64,000 bases of DNA from Pseudomonas ceruminis (GCF_021602025.1 NZ_BQHW01000002.1:124001-188000); one strand, 5' to 3'; counted from the first letter of the stretch, positions 43,991 through 56,320 are shown. Numbers and translations: made by a program. Notes: generated by a model not told the origin, from the sequence alone.

Positions 43991-46900
43991 AGCGGAGTTT
44001 CCAGAGCGGCATCGGTGCGCACGCCGCGCCAATGGTTGAATCGGTGACGCAAGCGGTCCAGGTACAGGTACACCACCGGCGTCGTATAAAGGGTCAGGAC
44101 TTGGCTGAAGACCAGCCCGCCGATGATGGTCAAACCCAGCGGCTGGCGCATTTCTGCACCCTCGGTGCGACTGAGCAGCAACGGCAAGGCACCGAGGATG
44201 GCCGCCAGGGTGGTCATCAGGATCGGCCGCAGCCTCAGCAGGCAAGCCCGGCGGATCGACTCTTCCGGCGTCATGCCCTGGTGGCGCTCCAGTTGCAGGG
44301 CCAGGTCGATCATCAGGATGGCGTTTTTCTTCACCACGCCGATCAACAGGAACAGCCCCAGCAGCGAGATCAGGCTGAACTCGCCGCCGGTGACGTACAG
44401 CGCCAGCAAGGCACCGACCCCCGCCGAGGGCAAGGTCGAAAGGATGGTCAGCGGGTGGATGTAGCTTTCGTACAGAATGCCCAGCACCAGGTAGACCAGC
44501 ACCAGCGCGCCGAGGATCATGAATGGCTGGCCTTGCTGGGTCTTGGCAAAGGCGTCGGCGGTACCGCCGAGCTTGGCGATTACTTCCTCAGGCAGGCCGA
44601 GCTTGGCCACTGCCCGCTCCACTGCGGCCATGGCCTGGTCAGGGCTGTAGCCTTCGGCAACATCGAAGGCGATGTCTTCGGAGGCGAACTGGCCCTCGTG
44701 GCTGACGCGGTCGTTGGCCAGGCTGTTCTCGTAGTGGGCGATGGTCGACAGCGGCACGCGCGCACCGTCGCTGGTGATCACCTGCACCTGCTCCAGGGTA
44801 CTCGGGTCCCAGGCGTACTTGGGGTTGATCTCCAGAACCACCTGGTATTGGTTGAGGCTGTCGTAGATCGTCGAGATCTGCCGTTGGCTGTAGGCGTTGT
44901 TGAGCACCGTGGTGACCATGTCCATGTCGATGCCCAGGCGCTTGGCCTGGTCACGGTCGACCACCAGGGTCACCTGCTGGGTGCCGGAGCCGTCGCGGGC
45001 GTCGATGGCCGTGAGCTCAGGCAGCGCACGCACTGCGGCCACTACCTTGGGGAACCATTCGCGCAGGGCTGCGAGGTCGCCGCTCTGCAAGGTGTACAGG
45101 TATTGCGAGGAGGTCTGGTCACGGCCGCCACCGCCCAGTTGCAGGTCCTGGTCGGCCATCAGGTACAGCCGCCCGCCAGGCACTTTGGGCATTTCTTTGC
45201 GCAGCCGCTCGATGACCTTCTGTGCGTCGAGCTTGCGCTCGCTGATCGGCTTCAGGCGCACCAGGACCATGGCATTGTTGGTGCCGCTGTTACCGCCGAT
45301 GAAGCCAGCAACGCTCTGCACGGCCGGGTCGGCCAGCAAGGCGCGGCGGTAGATCTCCATTTTCGGCTGCATCACGCTGAACGACAGGCCGTCGTCACCG
45401 CGGATAAAGCCCATCAGCTGGCCCGTGTCCTGCTGGGGGATCAGCGTTTTGGGTACCACCACGTACAGGGCGATGTTGATGCCGATGGTTGCCAGCAGGC
45501 TGATCAAGGTCAACCGCCTGTGGCGCAAGGCCCAGCCCAGGCTGCGGTCATAGCCATCCACCATGCGTTTGTGCACCCTGTCGCTCCAGCGCTGCAGCCG
45601 GGTAGGCTCGGCGCGGTGCGGCTTGAGCCAGCGGGCGCAGAGCATCGGCGTGAGGGTCAGCGATACCACCAGCGAAACGATGATCGCCGCCGCCAGGGTG
45701 ATCGAGAACTCCTGGAACAGGTTGCGCACGATGCCACCCATGAACAGGATCGAAACGAACACGGCCACCAGCGAAACGTTCATCGACAGCAAGGTGAAAC
45801 CGACTTCCTTGGCGCCGAGAAACGCTGCGCGCATCGGTGGCTGGCCGTCCTCGATGTGCCGGGAGATGTTCTCCAGCACCACGATGGCATCGTCCACCAC
45901 CAGGCCGGTGGCGAGGATCAGCGCCATCAGCGACAGATTGTTCAGGGAAAACCCGCACAGGTACATCACCGCGAAGGTGCCCACCAGGGACACGGGCACT
46001 GCCAGGCTCGGGATCAACGAGGCGCGCAAGCTGCCCAGGAACAGGTAGACCACCAGGATCACCAGCACCACGGCGATCAGCAGGGTATGCTCGGCCTCCT
46101 TGAGGGTGGCCTTGATCACCGGTGAGCGGTCCATGGCGACGTTCAGCTGGACGCTGGCCGGCAGCAGCGACTGCAACGCCGGCAACTGCGCGTGGATCTG
46201 GTCGACCGTCTCGATGATGTTGGCGCCGGTCTGGCGATTGACCACCAGCAGCACGGCACTCTGGTCGTTGAAAAAGCCGCTGTTGTAGCGGTTCTCGACG
46301 CCGTCGGTGATGGTCGCCACGTCTCCCAGGCGCAGAATGGTGCCGTCTTGCTGGCGGATAACGATCGGCTCGTAGTCCTTGGCCTTTTCCAGCTGGTCGT
46401 TGGCGCGTACCTGCCAGCTGCGTTCGCTGTCCTCGACGAAGCCCATGGGCCGACGCTGGTTGGCGTTGGCTACCGCCGTGCGCACGTCGTCCAGCGACAG
46501 GCTGTACTGGTTCAACAGTTGTGGCTCGACGGCAATACGCACGGCCGGCAGCGAGCTGCCGCCGATCTGCACCTCGCCTACGCCACTCACCTGGGCCAGG
46601 CTCTGCGACAGAATGGTGTCGGCCAGATCGTACAGCTGGCCCTTCTGCAGCACGTCAGAGGTCAGCGACAGCACCATGATCGGCGCCTGCGCCGGGTTGA
46701 TCTTCTTGTAGGTGGGCATACTGCGCATGCCACTGGGCAGCAGGTTGCGGGTGGCATTAATGGCTGCCTGCACCTCACGCGCCGCGCCATCGATGTCGCG
46801 CCCCTGCTCGAACCCGATGATTACCCGGGTCGAACCCTGGTTGGAACTGCTGGTCAGCGTGGTGACACCGGCGATGGTGCCGAGCTTGCGCTCCAGGGGT

Positions 46901-47094
46901 GTAGCCACCGTGGAGGCCATGACCTCGGGGCTGGCCCCCGCAAGGTTGGCCTGCACCACGATCACCGGGAAGTCCATCTGCGGCAAGGGTGCCACCGGCA
47001 ACAGGCCGAAGCTGACGCCGCCGAGCAATATGATCGCAAGGCTCAGCAGCATGGTCGCCACCGGCCGGCGAATGAACGGGCCGGACAGGTTCAT
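43987..47094 (-). CDS. muxC: MuxC/MdtC-like RND efflux pump subunit
   Basis: 1035 residues; 12 membrane helices and two large periplasmic loops. RND features: [15 protein letters not shown] at the N-terminus, [25 protein letters not shown] (TM4, proton-relay Asp pair), [12 protein letters not shown], and the C-terminal [19 protein letters not shown]. MuxB and MuxC are two different RND proteins that form a mixed pump with MuxA and OpmB. P. aeruginosa MuxABC-OpmB exports novobiocin, aztreonam, macrolides and tetracycline. Overlaps muxB and opmB by four bases each. Confidence 0.93.
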   Translation of the reverse strand: MNLSGPFIRRPVATMLLSLAIILLGGVSFGLLPVAPLPQMDFPVIVVQANLAGASPEVMASTVATPLERKLGTIAGVTTLTSSSNQGSTRVIIGFEQGRDIDGAAREVQAAINATRNLLPSGMRSMPTYKKINPAQAPIMVLSLTSDVLQKGQLYDLADTILSQSLAQVSGVGEVQIGGSSLPAVRIAVEPQLLNQYSLSLDDVRTAVANANQRRPMGFVEDSERSWQVRANDQLEKAKDYEPIVIRQQDGTILRLGDVATITDGVENRYNSGFFNDQSAVLLVVNRQTGANIIETVDQIHAQLPALQSLLPASVQLNVAMDRSPVIKATLKEAEHTLLIAVVLVILVVYLFLGSLRASLIPSLAVPVSLVGTFAVMYLCGFSLNNLSLMALILATGLVVDDAIVVLENISRHIEDGQPPMRAAFLGAKEVGFTLLSMNVSLVAVFVSILFMGGIVRNLFQEFSITLAAAIIVSLVVSLTLTPMLCARWLKPHRAEPTRLQRWSDRVHKRMVDGYDRSLGWALRHRRLTLISLLATIGINIALYVVVPKTLIPQQDTGQLMGFIRGDDGLSFSVMQPKMEIYRRALLADPAVQSVAGFIGGNSGTNNAMVLVRLKPISERKLDAQKVIERLRKEMPKVPGGRLYLMADQDLQLGGGGRDQTSSQYLYTLQSGDLAALREWFPKVVAAVRALPELTAIDARDGSGTQQVTLVVDRDQAKRLGIDMDMVTTVLNNAYSQRQISTIYDSLNQYQVVLEINPKYAWDPSTLEQVQVITSDGARVPLSTIAHYENSLANDRVSHEGQFASEDIAFDVAEGYSPDQAMAAVERAVAKLGLPEEVIAKLGGTADAFAKTQQGQPFMILGALVLVYLVLGILYESYIHPLTILSTLPSAGVGALLALYVTGGEFSLISLLGLFLLIGVVKKNAILMIDLALQLERHQGMTPEESIRRACLLRLRPILMTTLAAILGALPLLLSRTEGAEMRQPLGLTIIGGLVFSQVLTLYTTPVVYLYLDRLRHRFNHWRGVRTDAALETPL

Positions 47095-50000
47095 GCCTGG
47101 GCCTTCTGGGTATCGGGGGCCGGGCGCCAGCGGCGTGCCAGGCGGTCGAAGTACAAGTAGATGACGGGGGTGGTGAACAAGGTCAGCACCTGGCTGACCA
47201 GCAGTCCGCCGACCATCACCAGGCCCAGCGGCTGGCGCAGCTCGGCGCCCGAACCGGTGGCCAGCATCAGCGGCACGGCACCGAACAAGGCCGCCAGGGT
47301 GGTCATCAGAATCGGCCTGAAGCGCAACAGCGCCGCCTGGTAGATGGCATCCTGCGGGGTCATGCCCTGGTGACGCTCAGCCTCGAGGGCGAAGTCGATC
47401 ATCATGATCGCGTTCTTCTTGACGATGCCGATCAACAGGATGATGCCGATGATGGCGATCATGCCCAGGTCGTTGCCACTGAGTATCAGCGCCAACAAGG
47501 CGCCGACCGCAGCCGACGGCAAGGTCGAGAGGATGGTCACCGGGTGAATGTAGCTTTCGTACAGCACGCCCAGCACGATGTACATGGTCACCACAGCGGC
47601 CAGAATCAGCAGCAAGGTGCTCGACAGCGATGCCTGGAAGGCTTCGGCGGCACCCTGGAACTTGGTCTGCACACCGATCGGCATGCCGATCTGCTGCTGC
47701 ACCTGCTCGATCACCTGGACCGCCTCGCCCAGTGAGGCGCCATGGGCCAGGTTGAACGACATCATCACCGCCGGGAACTGGCCAATGTGCGAAATCGCCA
47801 GCTGCGCCTGGCGCTGCTCGATCCGTGCCAGTGCCGACAGGCGTACCTGGACGCCGTCGCTGGCCTTGACATGGACCGACTCCAGCGCCTGCGGGCCGAT
47901 GCTCGACGCATCGCGCGACTGCAGCACCACGCGGTATTGGCTGGCCTGGGTATAGATAGTCGAGATCTGCCGTTGGCCGAAGGCGTCGTACAGGGCGTTG
48001 GTGATCTGCGCGACGTTGATGCCCAGGCGGCTGGCCATGTCCCGGTCGATCACCAGGTACACCTGCAGGCCTTTGTCCTGCAGGTCGCTGGCCACATCTT
48101 GCAACTCGGGACGCTGCTGCAGCGCCTGCACCAGCTTGCCGCTCCACTGCGCGAGCATGTCGGCGTCGGGCGACGACAGGCTGAACTGGTACTGAGTGCG
48201 GCTGACCCGGTCCTCGATGCTCAGGTCCTGTACCGGCTGCATGAACAGCCGGATACCGACCAGCTTGTCCAGCTGCGGTTGCAACCGGTTGATCACTTCA
48301 CCGGCGGTGACGTCGCGCTCGCCGTGGGGTTTGAGGTTGATCAGCAGGCGGCCACTGTTCAGCGTGGCGTTGTCACCGTCCACGCCGATGTAGGAAGACA
48401 GGCTCTGCACCGCCGGGTCCTGCAGGATCACCTTGCTCAGGGCCTGCTGACGTTCGCTCATGGCGGCGAACGAGGTCGATTGCGGCGCCTCGGAAATCCC
48501 CTGGATCACCCCGGTGTCCTGCACCGGGAAGAAGCCTTTGGGCACCATCATGTACAGGATCACGGTCAGTGCCAGGCTGGCCACCGCCACCAGCAGCGTC
48601 AACGGCTGATGCTTGAGCACCCACTGCAGGCCACGGCCGTAGTGTTCGATCAACCAGTCGATCCAGGCGCCACTGGCCCGGTAGAACCGGCCCTGCTCTT
48701 CTTCCTTGGGTTCGCGCTTAAGCAGGCGCGCGCACATCATCGGCGTCAGGGTCAGCGAAACCACCAGCGAAATCAGGATAGCCACCGCCAGGGTGATGGC
48801 AAACTCACGGAACAGCCGGCCGACCACATCGGCCATGAACAGCAGCGGAATCAACACGGCAATCAGCGAGAACGTCAGCGAGATCAGGGTGAAGCCGATC
48901 TGCCGCGCACCCTTGAGCGCGGCTTGCAGGGGTGTCTCGCCTTCCTCGATATGCCGCGAGATGTTCTCCAGCATGACGATGGCATCATCGACCACGAAAC
49001 CGGTGGCGATGGTCAGCGCCATGAGGGTCAGGTTGTTGATCGAAAAACCGGCCAGGTACATCACACCGAAGGTACCGACCAAGGACAGCGGTACGGCAAT
49101 CGAGGGAATGATGGTGGCGCTGAAGCGGCGCAGGAAGACGAACGTGACCATCACTACCAGGGCGATGGCGATCAGCAACTCGTGCTGCACGTCCTTGACT
49201 GCAGCGCGGATGGTCTGGGTACGGTCGGTGAGCACCGACACGTCAAGCCCAGCCGGCAGGTTGTCGGTGATCGACGGCAGCAACTCCTTGATACGGTCGA
49301 CCACCTCGATGACGTTGGCTCCCGGCTGGCGCTGGATGTTCAGCAGCACCGCCTGGTTCTGGTTGGCCCAGGCTGCCAGGCGTTCATTCTCTGCTCCATC
49401 GACGATTTCGGCGACGTCCTTCAGGCGCAGCGGTGCACCGTTGTTGTAGGCCAGGATAAGGTTGGCGTACTCCTCGGGGGAACGCAGCTGGTCGTTGGCG
49501 TCGAGCATCGACACACGGGTCGGGCCATCGAAGTTGCCCTTGGGCTGGTTGACGTTGGAGGCGCCGATCAGGGTGCGCACATCGTCAAGGTTGAGGCCGT
49601 TGGCGGCCAGTGCATCGACGTTGACCTTGATCCGCACGGCCTGGCGCTGGCCGCCGGCAATGCTGACCATACCTACACCGCTGATCTGGGCAAGCTTCTG
49701 CGCCACGCGGGTGTCCACCAGGTCGTTGAGTTTGGGCAACGGCATGGTCTTGGACGAGATGGCCAGGGTCAGCACCGGTGTGTCTGCCGGGTTGACCTTG
49801 TTGTACACCGGGGGTGCCGGAAGGTCGCTGGGCAGCAGATTACTGGCCGCATTGATCGCAGCCTGCACCTGTTGCTCGGCCACATCCATGTTCATGTCCA
49901 GGCTAAAGCGCAAGGTCAGTACCGAGGCCCCCCCGGAACTGGTCGAGGCCATCTGGGTGAGGCCAGGCATTTGCCCGAACTGGCGCTCCAGCGGCGCGGT

Positions 50001-50189
50001 GACCGCGCTGGTCATGACCTGAGGGCTGGCGCCCGGGTACAAGGTCATGACCCGGATGGTCGGGTAGTCGACCTGCGGCAGGGCCGAGACCGGCAGCAAC
50101 TTATAGGCGATCAGGCCGGCCAGGACGATGGCCAGCATGCTCAGCGTGGTGGCGACCGGGCGAAGAATGAACAGGCGTGACAGGTTCAT
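47091..50189 (-). CDS. muxB: MuxB/MdtB-like RND efflux pump subunit
   Basis: 1032 residues. N-terminal [22 protein letters not shown]4 [25 protein letters not shown] with the conserved Asp pair, [10 protein letters not shown], and [19 protein letters not shown] near the C-terminus. It is a paralogue of the following muxC gene (similar along the whole length), as expected for the MdtB-MdtC type, where the functional trimer contains both. Start and stop each overlap a neighbour by four bases, so translation is coupled along muxABC-opmB. Confidence 0.93.
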   Translation of the reverse strand: MNLSRLFILRPVATTLSMLAIVLAGLIAYKLLPVSALPQVDYPTIRVMTLYPGASPQVMTSAVTAPLERQFGQMPGLTQMASTSSGGASVLTLRFSLDMNMDVAEQQVQAAINAASNLLPSDLPAPPVYNKVNPADTPVLTLAISSKTMPLPKLNDLVDTRVAQKLAQISGVGMVSIAGGQRQAVRIKVNVDALAANGLNLDDVRTLIGASNVNQPKGNFDGPTRVSMLDANDQLRSPEEYANLILAYNNGAPLRLKDVAEIVDGAENERLAAWANQNQAVLLNIQRQPGANVIEVVDRIKELLPSITDNLPAGLDVSVLTDRTQTIRAAVKDVQHELLIAIALVVMVTFVFLRRFSATIIPSIAVPLSLVGTFGVMYLAGFSINNLTLMALTIATGFVVDDAIVMLENISRHIEEGETPLQAALKGARQIGFTLISLTFSLIAVLIPLLFMADVVGRLFREFAITLAVAILISLVVSLTLTPMMCARLLKREPKEEEQGRFYRASGAWIDWLIEHYGRGLQWVLKHQPLTLLVAVASLALTVILYMMVPKGFFPVQDTGVIQGISEAPQSTSFAAMSERQQALSKVILQDPAVQSLSSYIGVDGDNATLNSGRLLINLKPHGERDVTAGEVINRLQPQLDKLVGIRLFMQPVQDLSIEDRVSRTQYQFSLSSPDADMLAQWSGKLVQALQQRPELQDVASDLQDKGLQVYLVIDRDMASRLGINVAQITNALYDAFGQRQISTIYTQASQYRVVLQSRDASSIGPQALESVHVKASDGVQVRLSALARIEQRQAQLAISHIGQFPAVMMSFNLAHGASLGEAVQVIEQVQQQIGMPIGVQTKFQGAAEAFQASLSSTLLLILAAVVTMYIVLGVLYESYIHPVTILSTLPSAAVGALLALILSGNDLGMIAIIGIILLIGIVKKNAIMMIDFALEAERHQGMTPQDAIYQAALLRFRPILMTTLAALFGAVPLMLATGSGAELRQPLGLVMVGGLLVSQVLTLFTTPVIYLYFDRLARRWRPAPDTQKAQA

Positions 50190-51475
50190 GCGCCCGCCTT
50201 ACCTGCCGCTTCACCGGCCTGGGCCGAGCCCTTGGCCTCCTGGCCCTGCAGGTGCTGGCCGGGCGTGGTCGGCACTTGCGAGCTGTCTTCAACGACCTCC
50301 ACCTTGGTGCCCTCGCGCAGGCGGTCGGTGCCTTCGAGCACCAGGCGGTCGCCTGCCTTGAGGCCTTCCAGAATCACACTGTTCTCACCGTCGCTGGCAC
50401 CCACCTTGAGCGTGCGGATGTTGACGGTGTTCTCGGCGTTGACCACATAGGCAAAGGTGCCATCGTTGCCGAACTGGATCGCTGCCGCCGGGGCCATGAC
50501 CACCTGTTTGAGGGTGTCGGCCAACAGGCGCACGTTGACGAACTGGTTGGGGAACAGGGCCAGGTCTTTGTTCTCGAAGCGGCCCTTGAACTTCAGGGTG
50601 CCGGTGGTGGTGTCGATCTGGTTGTCGATGCTGCCGAGCACGCCAGTCGACTGCAGCTTGCTATCGCTGCGGTCCCAGGCCTCAACCGGCAGAATGGCGC
50701 CGCTGCGGTAGCGTTCGAGCACGGTGCTGAGCTCAGTTTCCGGCAGGGTGAAGGCGACGTTGATCGGCTCGGTCTGGGTGATGACCACCAGCGCAGTGGT
50801 GTCATTGGCCGCCACCAGGTTGCCCAGGTCGAGCTGGCGCAGGCCCACACGCCCGCTGATCGGCGAGCGGATCTGGGTGAAATCGAGGTTCAGGCGCGCA
50901 TCGTTGACCTGGGCCTGATTGGTCTTCACCAGCCCCTGGAACTGAGCCACCTGGGCTTCGGCCGTATCGAGGGTCTGCTTGGCGATACTGTCTTCGGCGT
51001 ACAAGCCTTTATAGCGAGCCAGGTCGACCTGGGCGTTTTTCAATTGCGCCTGGTTCTGCGCCAGGGTGCCTTCGGCCTGCTGCAAGGCAATGCGATAGGT
51101 GCGCGGGTCGATTTCGGCCAACAAGTCGCCGGCCTTGACCTGCTGGCCTTCCTTGAAGTGGATCTTCACCAGCTCACCGGCCACCCGGCTGCGCACATTG
51201 ACCGTGTTGGTCGCAGTCACTGTGCCCAGGGCCTTGTAATAAAGCGGGAAGTCGCCCACCCGCACCGGCTCGACCCGCACCGGCACCGGGTCGGTAGACC
51301 CACCGAAGCCCGGGCGCCCGCCCATGCCCATCCCTTTACCCGGGCGCCCCCCGCCTGCCTCTTTATGGGCAGGCGTTGCGGCGGGCCACAGCCACCAGGC
51401 CAGCAGGGCCACCAGCAGCAGGATCAGCAGGCCGACGAGCCAGCGACGGGGGGATCGGGAGACAGAAGCTTGCAT
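50186..51475 (-). CDS. muxA: MuxA/MdtA-like periplasmic adaptor
   Basis: 429 residues from the ATG at 51475. One N-terminal membrane anchor ([19 protein letters not shown]), a Gly/Arg-rich spacer ([19 protein letters not shown]), then lipoyl halves ([31 protein letters not shown], cited in part), alpha-hairpin, and beta-barrel domains of a membrane fusion protein. It joins the RND pumps to OpmB. The C-terminal tail is Gln/Gly/Ala-rich. First gene of the operon; no clear operator seen in the 230 bases upstream, which mainly hold the tpx terminator. Confidence 0.92.
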   Translation of the reverse strand: MQASVSRSPRRWLVGLLILLLVALLAWWLWPAATPAHKEAGGGRPGKGMGMGGRPGFGGSTDPVPVRVEPVRVGDFPLYYKALGTVTATNTVNVRSRVAGELVKIHFKEGQQVKAGDLLAEIDPRTYRIALQQAEGTLAQNQAQLKNAQVDLARYKGLYAEDSIAKQTLDTAEAQVAQFQGLVKTNQAQVNDARLNLDFTQIRSPISGRVGLRQLDLGNLVAANDTTALVVITQTEPINVAFTLPETELSTVLERYRSGAILPVEAWDRSDSKLQSTGVLGSIDNQIDTTTGTLKFKGRFENKDLALFPNQFVNVRLLADTLKQVVMAPAAAIQFGNDGTFAYVVNAENTVNIRTLKVGASDGENSVILEGLKAGDRLVLEGTDRLREGTKVEVVEDSSQVPTTPGQHLQGQEAKGSAQAGEAAGKAGA

Positions 51476-51604
51476 GGGTTGAACGAACCTTGTTCGGAGT
51501 GACGACTTGGGGAGGGTGAACGATAAGCACTGGCACCGTTTTAGCAAAGGCCCTTTACCAGAGGTTTACCTTTGCCTGACGTTGTCAACAGGTTGAACTT
51601 TAAA

Positions 51605-51636
51605 TGAAAACGGCCCGGAAAGGGTTCCGGGCCGTT
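51605..51636 (-). terminator. Rho-independent terminator of tpx
   Basis: Perfect 11-bp stem (51610-51620 with 51625-51635), four-base loop. On the minus strand it is followed by TTTTCATTT, so it ends tpx transcription before the mux operon. Confidence 0.85.
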
Positions 51637-51704
51637 ACAGGGTATTGCGTGATAGGCGGGGGGCCGCGCGGCCGGCACTGAACCGCCCTGCCCTCACGGC
51701 AACC

Positions 51705-52205
51705 TTACTTCAGGACAGCCAGCGCTGCCTCATAGTTCGGCTCTTCAGCGATTTCGCCCACCAGCTCGCTGTGCAGCACGTTGTCGTTTTCGTCCAGTAC
51801 CACTACGGCGCGGGCGGCCAGGCCGGCCAGAGGGCCGTCGGCGATGGCGACGCCATAGTTCTCGAGGAATTCACGGCCGCGCAGGGTCGAGAGGTTCTTC
51901 ACGTTTTCCAGGCCTTCGGCACCGCAGAAGCGCGCTTGGGCGAATGGCAGGTCAGCGGAGATGCACAGCACCACGGTGTTGGCCACATCGTTGGCCTGGG
52001 CGTTGAACTTGCGCACGGAGGTGGCGCAGGTCGGGGTGTCGACGCTCGGGAAGATGTTCAGCACCTTGCGCTTGCCGGCGAAGTCCTTCAGCGACTTGTC
52101 GGCCAGGCCTTCGCCGACCAGGGAAAAGGCAGGTGCCTGGGCACCGGCTTTTGGCAGTTCGCCTTTGACCTGAACCGGGTTGCCTTTGAGAGTCACTTGA
52201 GCCAT
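51705..52205 (-). CDS. tpx: Thiol peroxidase Tpx
   Basis: 166 residues, the family's usual length. Atypical 2-Cys peroxiredoxin: peroxidatic Cys60 in [13 protein letters not shown] and resolving Cys94 in [12 protein letters not shown]. It reduces H2O2 and, better, alkyl hydroperoxides with electrons from thioredoxin. N-terminal [18 protein letters not shown] is typical. ATG follows AAGGATTTCGTCC. No OxyR site was identified in the short upstream gap. Confidence 0.95.
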   Translation of the reverse strand: MAQVTLKGNPVQVKGELPKAGAQAPAFSLVGEGLADKSLKDFAGKRKVLNIFPSVDTPTCATSVRKFNAQANDVANTVVLCISADLPFAQARFCGAEGLENVKNLSTLRGREFLENYGVAIADGPLAGLAARAVVVLDENDNVLHSELVGEIAEEPNYEAALAVLK

Positions 52206-52315
52206 GGACGAAATCCTTGTATGGGGTTTGAAAAGGACCCTGAGTTAAGCATGAAGGCGGGCGGGTGCCTATGGGGTAACGTGAAATTGTTCGATTGCCG
52301 GACACTTCTTGTGGA

Positions 52316-52349
52316 CAAAAAAATGCCCGGGTGGCGACAGCCGACCCGG
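52316..52349 (-). terminator. Terminator of the amino acid permease gene
   Basis: On the minus strand, CCGGGT (plus 52344-52349) and ACCCGG (plus 52327-52332) pair across an 11-base loop, followed after three bases by a run of seven T (plus 52317-52323). It lies 25 bases after the permease stop. Confidence 0.7.
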
Positions 52350-52373
52350 ACACGTCTTACCGCCAGCGCAACA

Positions 52374-53654
52374 TCAGCCCACCAGGCCGTACACCACAGA
52401 CGTCAGCGCGACCAGGCCGACCACCACGACGAACACGTTGGACAGCGCGCCGCTGTACTTGCGCATCGACGGCACGCGGCGGATGGCAAACATCGGCATG
52501 AGGAACAGCAGCACGGCGATGATCGGCCCGCCGAGCGATTCGATCATGCCGAGGATGCTTGGGTTGAGGGTGGCGACGATCCAGCACACCACCAGCATCA
52601 GCGCGGCAACCATACGGTCCAGCGCCTTGGCACCCGGGCGCGCACCCGTCTTGGCAATGATGCCCTTGAGGCCTTCGCTGGCACCGATGTAGTGGCCCAG
52701 GAACGACTTGGCGATGGCGATGAAGGCAATCAACGGCGCGGCGAAGGCGATCGTTGGGTTGCTGAAGTGGTTGGCCAGGTACGACAGGATCGACAGGTTC
52801 TGTGCCTTGGCTTCGGCCAGCTGTGTGCTGTCGAGGGTCAGCACGCAGCTGAACACGAAGAACAGCACCATGGCCACCATCAGCAGGTGGGCACGGGCCA
52901 GGATCTGCCCGCTGCGCTCGTCGGCGTGTTCACCGTAACGGCGCTTCTGGTCAACGGCAAAGGCCGAAATGATCGGCGAATGGTTGAACGAGAACACCAT
53001 CACCGGGATCGCCAGCCATACCGTGTGCAGGAACGCCGAACCCGACGGCAGCTGGTTGGCGCTGTCGAGGATACCGCCGGTCCAGTGCGGTACCAGGTAC
53101 AGGCCCAGCAGCGCCAGGGCGACGATGAACGGGTAGACCAGCAGGCTCATGACCTTCACCGTGGCCTGTTCGCCGCAGCGCACGATAGCCAGCAGGCCGA
53201 GGATGAGCACGAACGACAGGATGACCCGTGGTGGCGGGGCCATGTGCAGCTGGTGTTCCATGAAGCTGCTGACGGTGTTGGTCAGGGCCACACTGTAGAT
53301 AAGCAGGATCGGGAAGATGGCGAAGAAGTACAGCACCGTGATCAGTGCGCCGGCCTTGATACCGAAGTGCTCTTCGACCACTTCGGTGATGTCGCCGCCA
53401 TTGCGCCCGGAGAGGACAAATCGGGTCAGGCCGCGGTGGGCGTAGTAGGTCATCGGAAACGCCAGCGCGGCGAGGATCAACAGCGGCCAGAAACCGCCCA
53501 GGCCAGCGTTGATTGGCAAGAACAAGGTCCCTGCGCCGATGGCGGTGCCAAACAGACCCAGCATCCAGGTGGTGTCTTGACGCGACCAGCGGCTCAGGGC
53601 TGCCGGGCTCGATTCTTCATAGCGCCGTTCGACGCTTGGGGCCTGCTCATTCAT
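52374..53654 (-). CDS. HAAAP-family amino acid permease (SdaC/TdcC-like)
   Basis: 426 residues from the ATG at 53654; longer frames run through the REP region and are rejected. Eleven or so membrane helices; the N-terminal motif GLFGTAIGAGTLFLPINAGLGGFWPLL and SFNHSPIISAFAVDQKRRYG are typical of serine/threonine or aromatic amino acid proton symporters of the HAAAP family. The substrate cannot be fixed from sequence; closeness to D-lysine genes is suggestive only, since a REP-containing gap of about 300 bases lies between. Confidence 0.85.
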   Translation of the reverse strand: MNEQAPSVERRYEESSPAALSRWSRQDTTWMLGLFGTAIGAGTLFLPINAGLGGFWPLLILAALAFPMTYYAHRGLTRFVLSGRNGGDITEVVEEHFGIKAGALITVLYFFAIFPILLIYSVALTNTVSSFMEHQLHMAPPPRVILSFVLILGLLAIVRCGEQATVKVMSLLVYPFIVALALLGLYLVPHWTGGILDSANQLPSGSAFLHTVWLAIPVMVFSFNHSPIISAFAVDQKRRYGEHADERSGQILARAHLLMVAMVLFFVFSCVLTLDSTQLAEAKAQNLSILSYLANHFSNPTIAFAAPLIAFIAIAKSFLGHYIGASEGLKGIIAKTGARPGAKALDRMVAALMLVVCWIVATLNPSILGMIESLGGPIIAVLLFLMPMFAIRRVPSMRKYSGALSNVFVVVVGLVALTSVVYGLVG

Positions 53655-53838
53655 TCCGGGTGTAGCTCCACTCGCAAGACTGCAACAGGGCTGGGAATGG
53701 CGAAACAGACACTTCGCGCAACCCAACCAAAAAGAGGGGCGCGATTGTGCACTGAAAGTGGGCGGTTGCGAAGCCCCGTCCGAGGGACGGTTGCACTGGC
53801 CTTTACTAGGAGGGTTGCACCTTGGGGCTGCTGTGCAA

Positions 53839-53868
53839 CCCATCGCGGGCACGCCAGCGCCTACAGCG
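53839..53868 (+). repeat. Degenerate REP element, forward
   Basis: CATCGCGGGCACGCCAGCGCCTACAG resembles the P. putida REP (TCGCGGGC..GCCCGC.CC.ACAG) with a few changes. It pairs as an inverted partner with the element at 53894-53945. Confidence 0.5.
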
Positions 53869-53893
53869 ACCGCGCACAATTCAAGCCCTGCGC

Positions 53894-53945
53894 TGTAACT
53901 GTAGAAGCCGGCTGGCCGGCGAAAGGGCCGCAAGGCGGCCCCGTG
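53894..53945 (-). repeat. REP element with hairpin downstream of amaC
   Basis: CTGTAGAAGCCGGCTGGCCGGC followed by GAAAGGGCCGCAAGGCGGCCCC (read in parts) is a clear P. putida-group REP. It ends just after the amaC stop (minus strand) and its GGCCGC/GCGGCC hairpin may protect or terminate the transcript. Confidence 0.75.
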
Positions 53946-53950
53946 CGGGA

Positions 53951-55147
53951 TTACTTCTGAACGGCCGCGAATGCCTCGGCAACCCGTTGCAGGTTGGCCG
54001 GACGCAGGCCGGACATGCACACCCGGCCGCTGTCGATCAGGTACACACCAAACTCGTCACGCAGGCGACGGACCTGCTCGACGCTGAAACCGGTGTAGCT
54101 GAACATCCCACGCTGGCGCAGGAAGAACTGGAAGTCCTGGCCTGGCAGCAGAACCGCCAGCGCATCGACCAACGCCTGGCGCATGTCGAGGATACGCTTG
54201 CGCATCACCTCCACTTCAGCCGCCCACTGCGCGCTCAGGGCCTCATCGCCCAGCACGCCGGCCACCAGTTGTGCGCCGAAGTTGGGCGGGCTTGAATAGT
54301 TGCGGCGCACGGTCGCCTTGAGCTGGCCCAGTACGCTCTGGGTGGTGGTTTCGTCGTCACAGACCACCGACAGGCCCCCTACCCGCTCGCCATACAGCGA
54401 GAAGATCTTCGAGAAGGAGTTGCTGACCAGGCACGGCACGCCGGCACGGGCCATTTCGCGGATGGCGTAGGCATCTTCCACCAACCCTTCGCCAAAACCT
54501 TGATAGGCGATGTCGAGGAACGGGATCAGCTGGCGCGCCTTGACCACCTCCACCACGTGTTGCCACTGATCCTGAGTCAGGTCGGCACCGGTAGGGTTGT
54601 GGCAGCACGGGTGCAGCAGCACCACACTGTGGGCCGGGAGTACCTGCAGGGCGGCGAGCATGCCGTCGAAGTCCACGCCACGGCTGGCCTGGTCGAAGTA
54701 CGGGTAGCTGTGCACCTTGAACCCGGCACCCTCGAAGATGGCGCGGTGGTTGTCCCAGGTCGGGTTGCTCACCCAGACTTCGGACTGCGGGAAGTAGCGC
54801 TTGAGGAAGTCAGCACCTACCTTGAGCGCGCCGGAGCCGCCGACGGTCTGCACGGTTGCCACGCGCTTGCCGGTCACGGCCGGGTGGTCGGCACCGAACA
54901 GCAGTGCCTGGATCGCCTGGCGGTAACTGGCCAGGCCTTCCATCGGCAGGTACAGCGAGGCCTCGTGGGCCTGGCCGGCGATGCGATTCTCCACCGCATC
55001 CACCGCCGCCAGCTGTGGCACCACGCCGGCCTCATCGTAGTACAGGCCGATACTCAGGTTGACCTTGTCAGCGCGCGGGTCGGCCTTGAAGGTTTCCATC
55101 AACGAGAGGATCGGGTCGCCGGCATAGGCATCGACATGTTTGAACAC
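53951..55147 (-). CDS. amaC: D-lysine aminotransferase AmaC (aspartate aminotransferase family)
   Basis: 398 residues. Fold-type I PLP aminotransferase of the TyrB/AspC class: [41 protein letters not shown], catalytic Lys in [16 protein letters not shown], and SGRVCMSGL with the carboxylate-binding Arg. In P. putida the homologue in this cluster acts on D-lysine, giving a 2-keto-6-aminocaproate that cyclises to piperideine-2-carboxylate. It lies 147 bases past dpkA on the same strand. Activity on aromatic or acidic amino acids is also possible from sequence alone. Confidence 0.85.
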   Translation of the reverse strand: MFKHVDAYAGDPILSLMETFKADPRADKVNLSIGLYYDEAGVVPQLAAVDAVENRIAGQAHEASLYLPMEGLASYRQAIQALLFGADHPAVTGKRVATVQTVGGSGALKVGADFLKRYFPQSEVWVSNPTWDNHRAIFEGAGFKVHSYPYFDQASRGVDFDGMLAALQVLPAHSVVLLHPCCHNPTGADLTQDQWQHVVEVVKARQLIPFLDIAYQGFGEGLVEDAYAIREMARAGVPCLVSNSFSKIFSLYGERVGGLSVVCDDETTTQSVLGQLKATVRRNYSSPPNFGAQLVAGVLGDEALSAQWAAEVEVMRKRILDMRQALVDALAVLLPGQDFQFFLRQRGMFSYTGFSVEQVRRLRDEFGVYLIDSGRVCMSGLRPANLQRVAEAFAAVQK

Positions 55148-55294
55148 AGCGTGCAGCTCCTTGGATCAGGACAGTTCGGAAAGGCTGCCCTGAGGATACC
55201 CGGAGTCGCACCGAAGCACATCACCAAATGTGCAAGGGTGTCTATGCACGCCTGCATGACGCCCTGCGCGGTGGCGCACTATAGGGCTCGCCGT

Positions 55295-56320
55295 TCAGAC
55301 AGCCAGCGCCTCGAGCTCCTGCAACTCCTGATCGGTCAGTGCCACCCCGTCCCGCTCGGCCACTGCCCGCTCGCGATAACGTCGCTCACCCGGCATCCGT
55401 GACAGGCCCACGGCCTGCATCTGCTCGACCAGCGCGCGGCTGCGCAAGGCAAAACGCTCGCCTTCGGCCTTGCTCGGGTCGATCACGATGATCAACTGCC
55501 CGGTCCACGGGGTCTTGGCGCCTGGGTGGTTCGACCAGTCGAACTCCCAGGAGAAGTGCCCCCCTGTCAACGCCGCTGCCAGCAACTCCACCATCATCGA
55601 CAGCGCAGAGCCCTTGTGCCCGCCGAACGGCAACAACGCCCCGCCGTCGAGGATCGCCTGAGGGTCATTGGTTGGCTGGCCATCGGCCCCTACCCCCATG
55701 CCGTCAGGCAACCGCTGGCTGGCGCGGGCGGCGATCTGCACGTCACCATGGGCCATGGCGCTGGTAGCCATGTCGAACACGATCGGGGCATGTCCGGCAC
55801 ACGGCGCGGCGAAGGAGATCGGGTTGGTGCCGAACAACGGCTTGCGCGCACCATGGGGCACCACACAGGTCATGCTGTTGACCACGCTCAGTGCCACCAG
55901 GCCTTCATCGGCAAATGGCTCGACATCAGGCCACAACGCGGCGAAATGGTGCGAGTTGTGGATCGCCAGCACCGCGATGCCGGCACTGCGCGCCTTTTCG
56001 ACCAGCAATGCACGCGCCGCCGCCAAGGCCGGCTGGGCAAAGCCACCGCCGGCGTCTACGCGCACAAACGCGGGCGCCACATCGGTGACCTGGGGTATGG
56101 CGCGGCCATTTACCCAACCACTGGCCAGGGTCGAGACATAACCCGGAACGCGGAACACGCCGTGGCTGTGGGCACCATCGCGCTGGGCGCTGGCGCAGTT
56201 GTGAGCCAGCACGCGGGCCACCGCCTCGCTGCAGCCATGACGCTGGAAAACCGTTTGCAAAAGACCCTGCAGCTCGGCAAAAGGCATGCGCATGGCCGGA
56301 CGGTTGGAAGGTGCAGACAT
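55295..56320 (-). CDS. dpkA: Delta-1-piperideine-2-carboxylate reductase DpkA
   Basis: 341 residues, malate/L-lactate dehydrogenase (YlbC/DpkA) family. Typical segments: HSHGVFRVPGYV (active-site His), HNSHHFAALWPDVEPFA, PHGARKPLFGTNPISFAAP (nucleotide binding), and LLPFGGHKGSALSMMVELL. DpkA reduces piperideine-2-carboxylate to L-pipecolate with NADPH, the step after AmaC or AmaD in D-lysine breakdown. It is divergent from the RpiR regulator; the intergenic palindromes are candidate operators. Confidence 0.88.
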   Translation of the reverse strand: MSAPSNRPAMRMPFAELQGLLQTVFQRHGCSEAVARVLAHNCASAQRDGAHSHGVFRVPGYVSTLASGWVNGRAIPQVTDVAPAFVRVDAGGGFAQPALAAARALLVEKARSAGIAVLAIHNSHHFAALWPDVEPFADEGLVALSVVNSMTCVVPHGARKPLFGTNPISFAAPCAGHAPIVFDMATSAMAHGDVQIAARASQRLPDGMGVGADGQPTNDPQAILDGGALLPFGGHKGSALSMMVELLAAALTGGHFSWEFDWSNHPGAKTPWTGQLIIVIDPSKAEGERFALRSRALVEQMQAVGLSRMPGERRYRERAVAERDGVALTDQELQELEALAV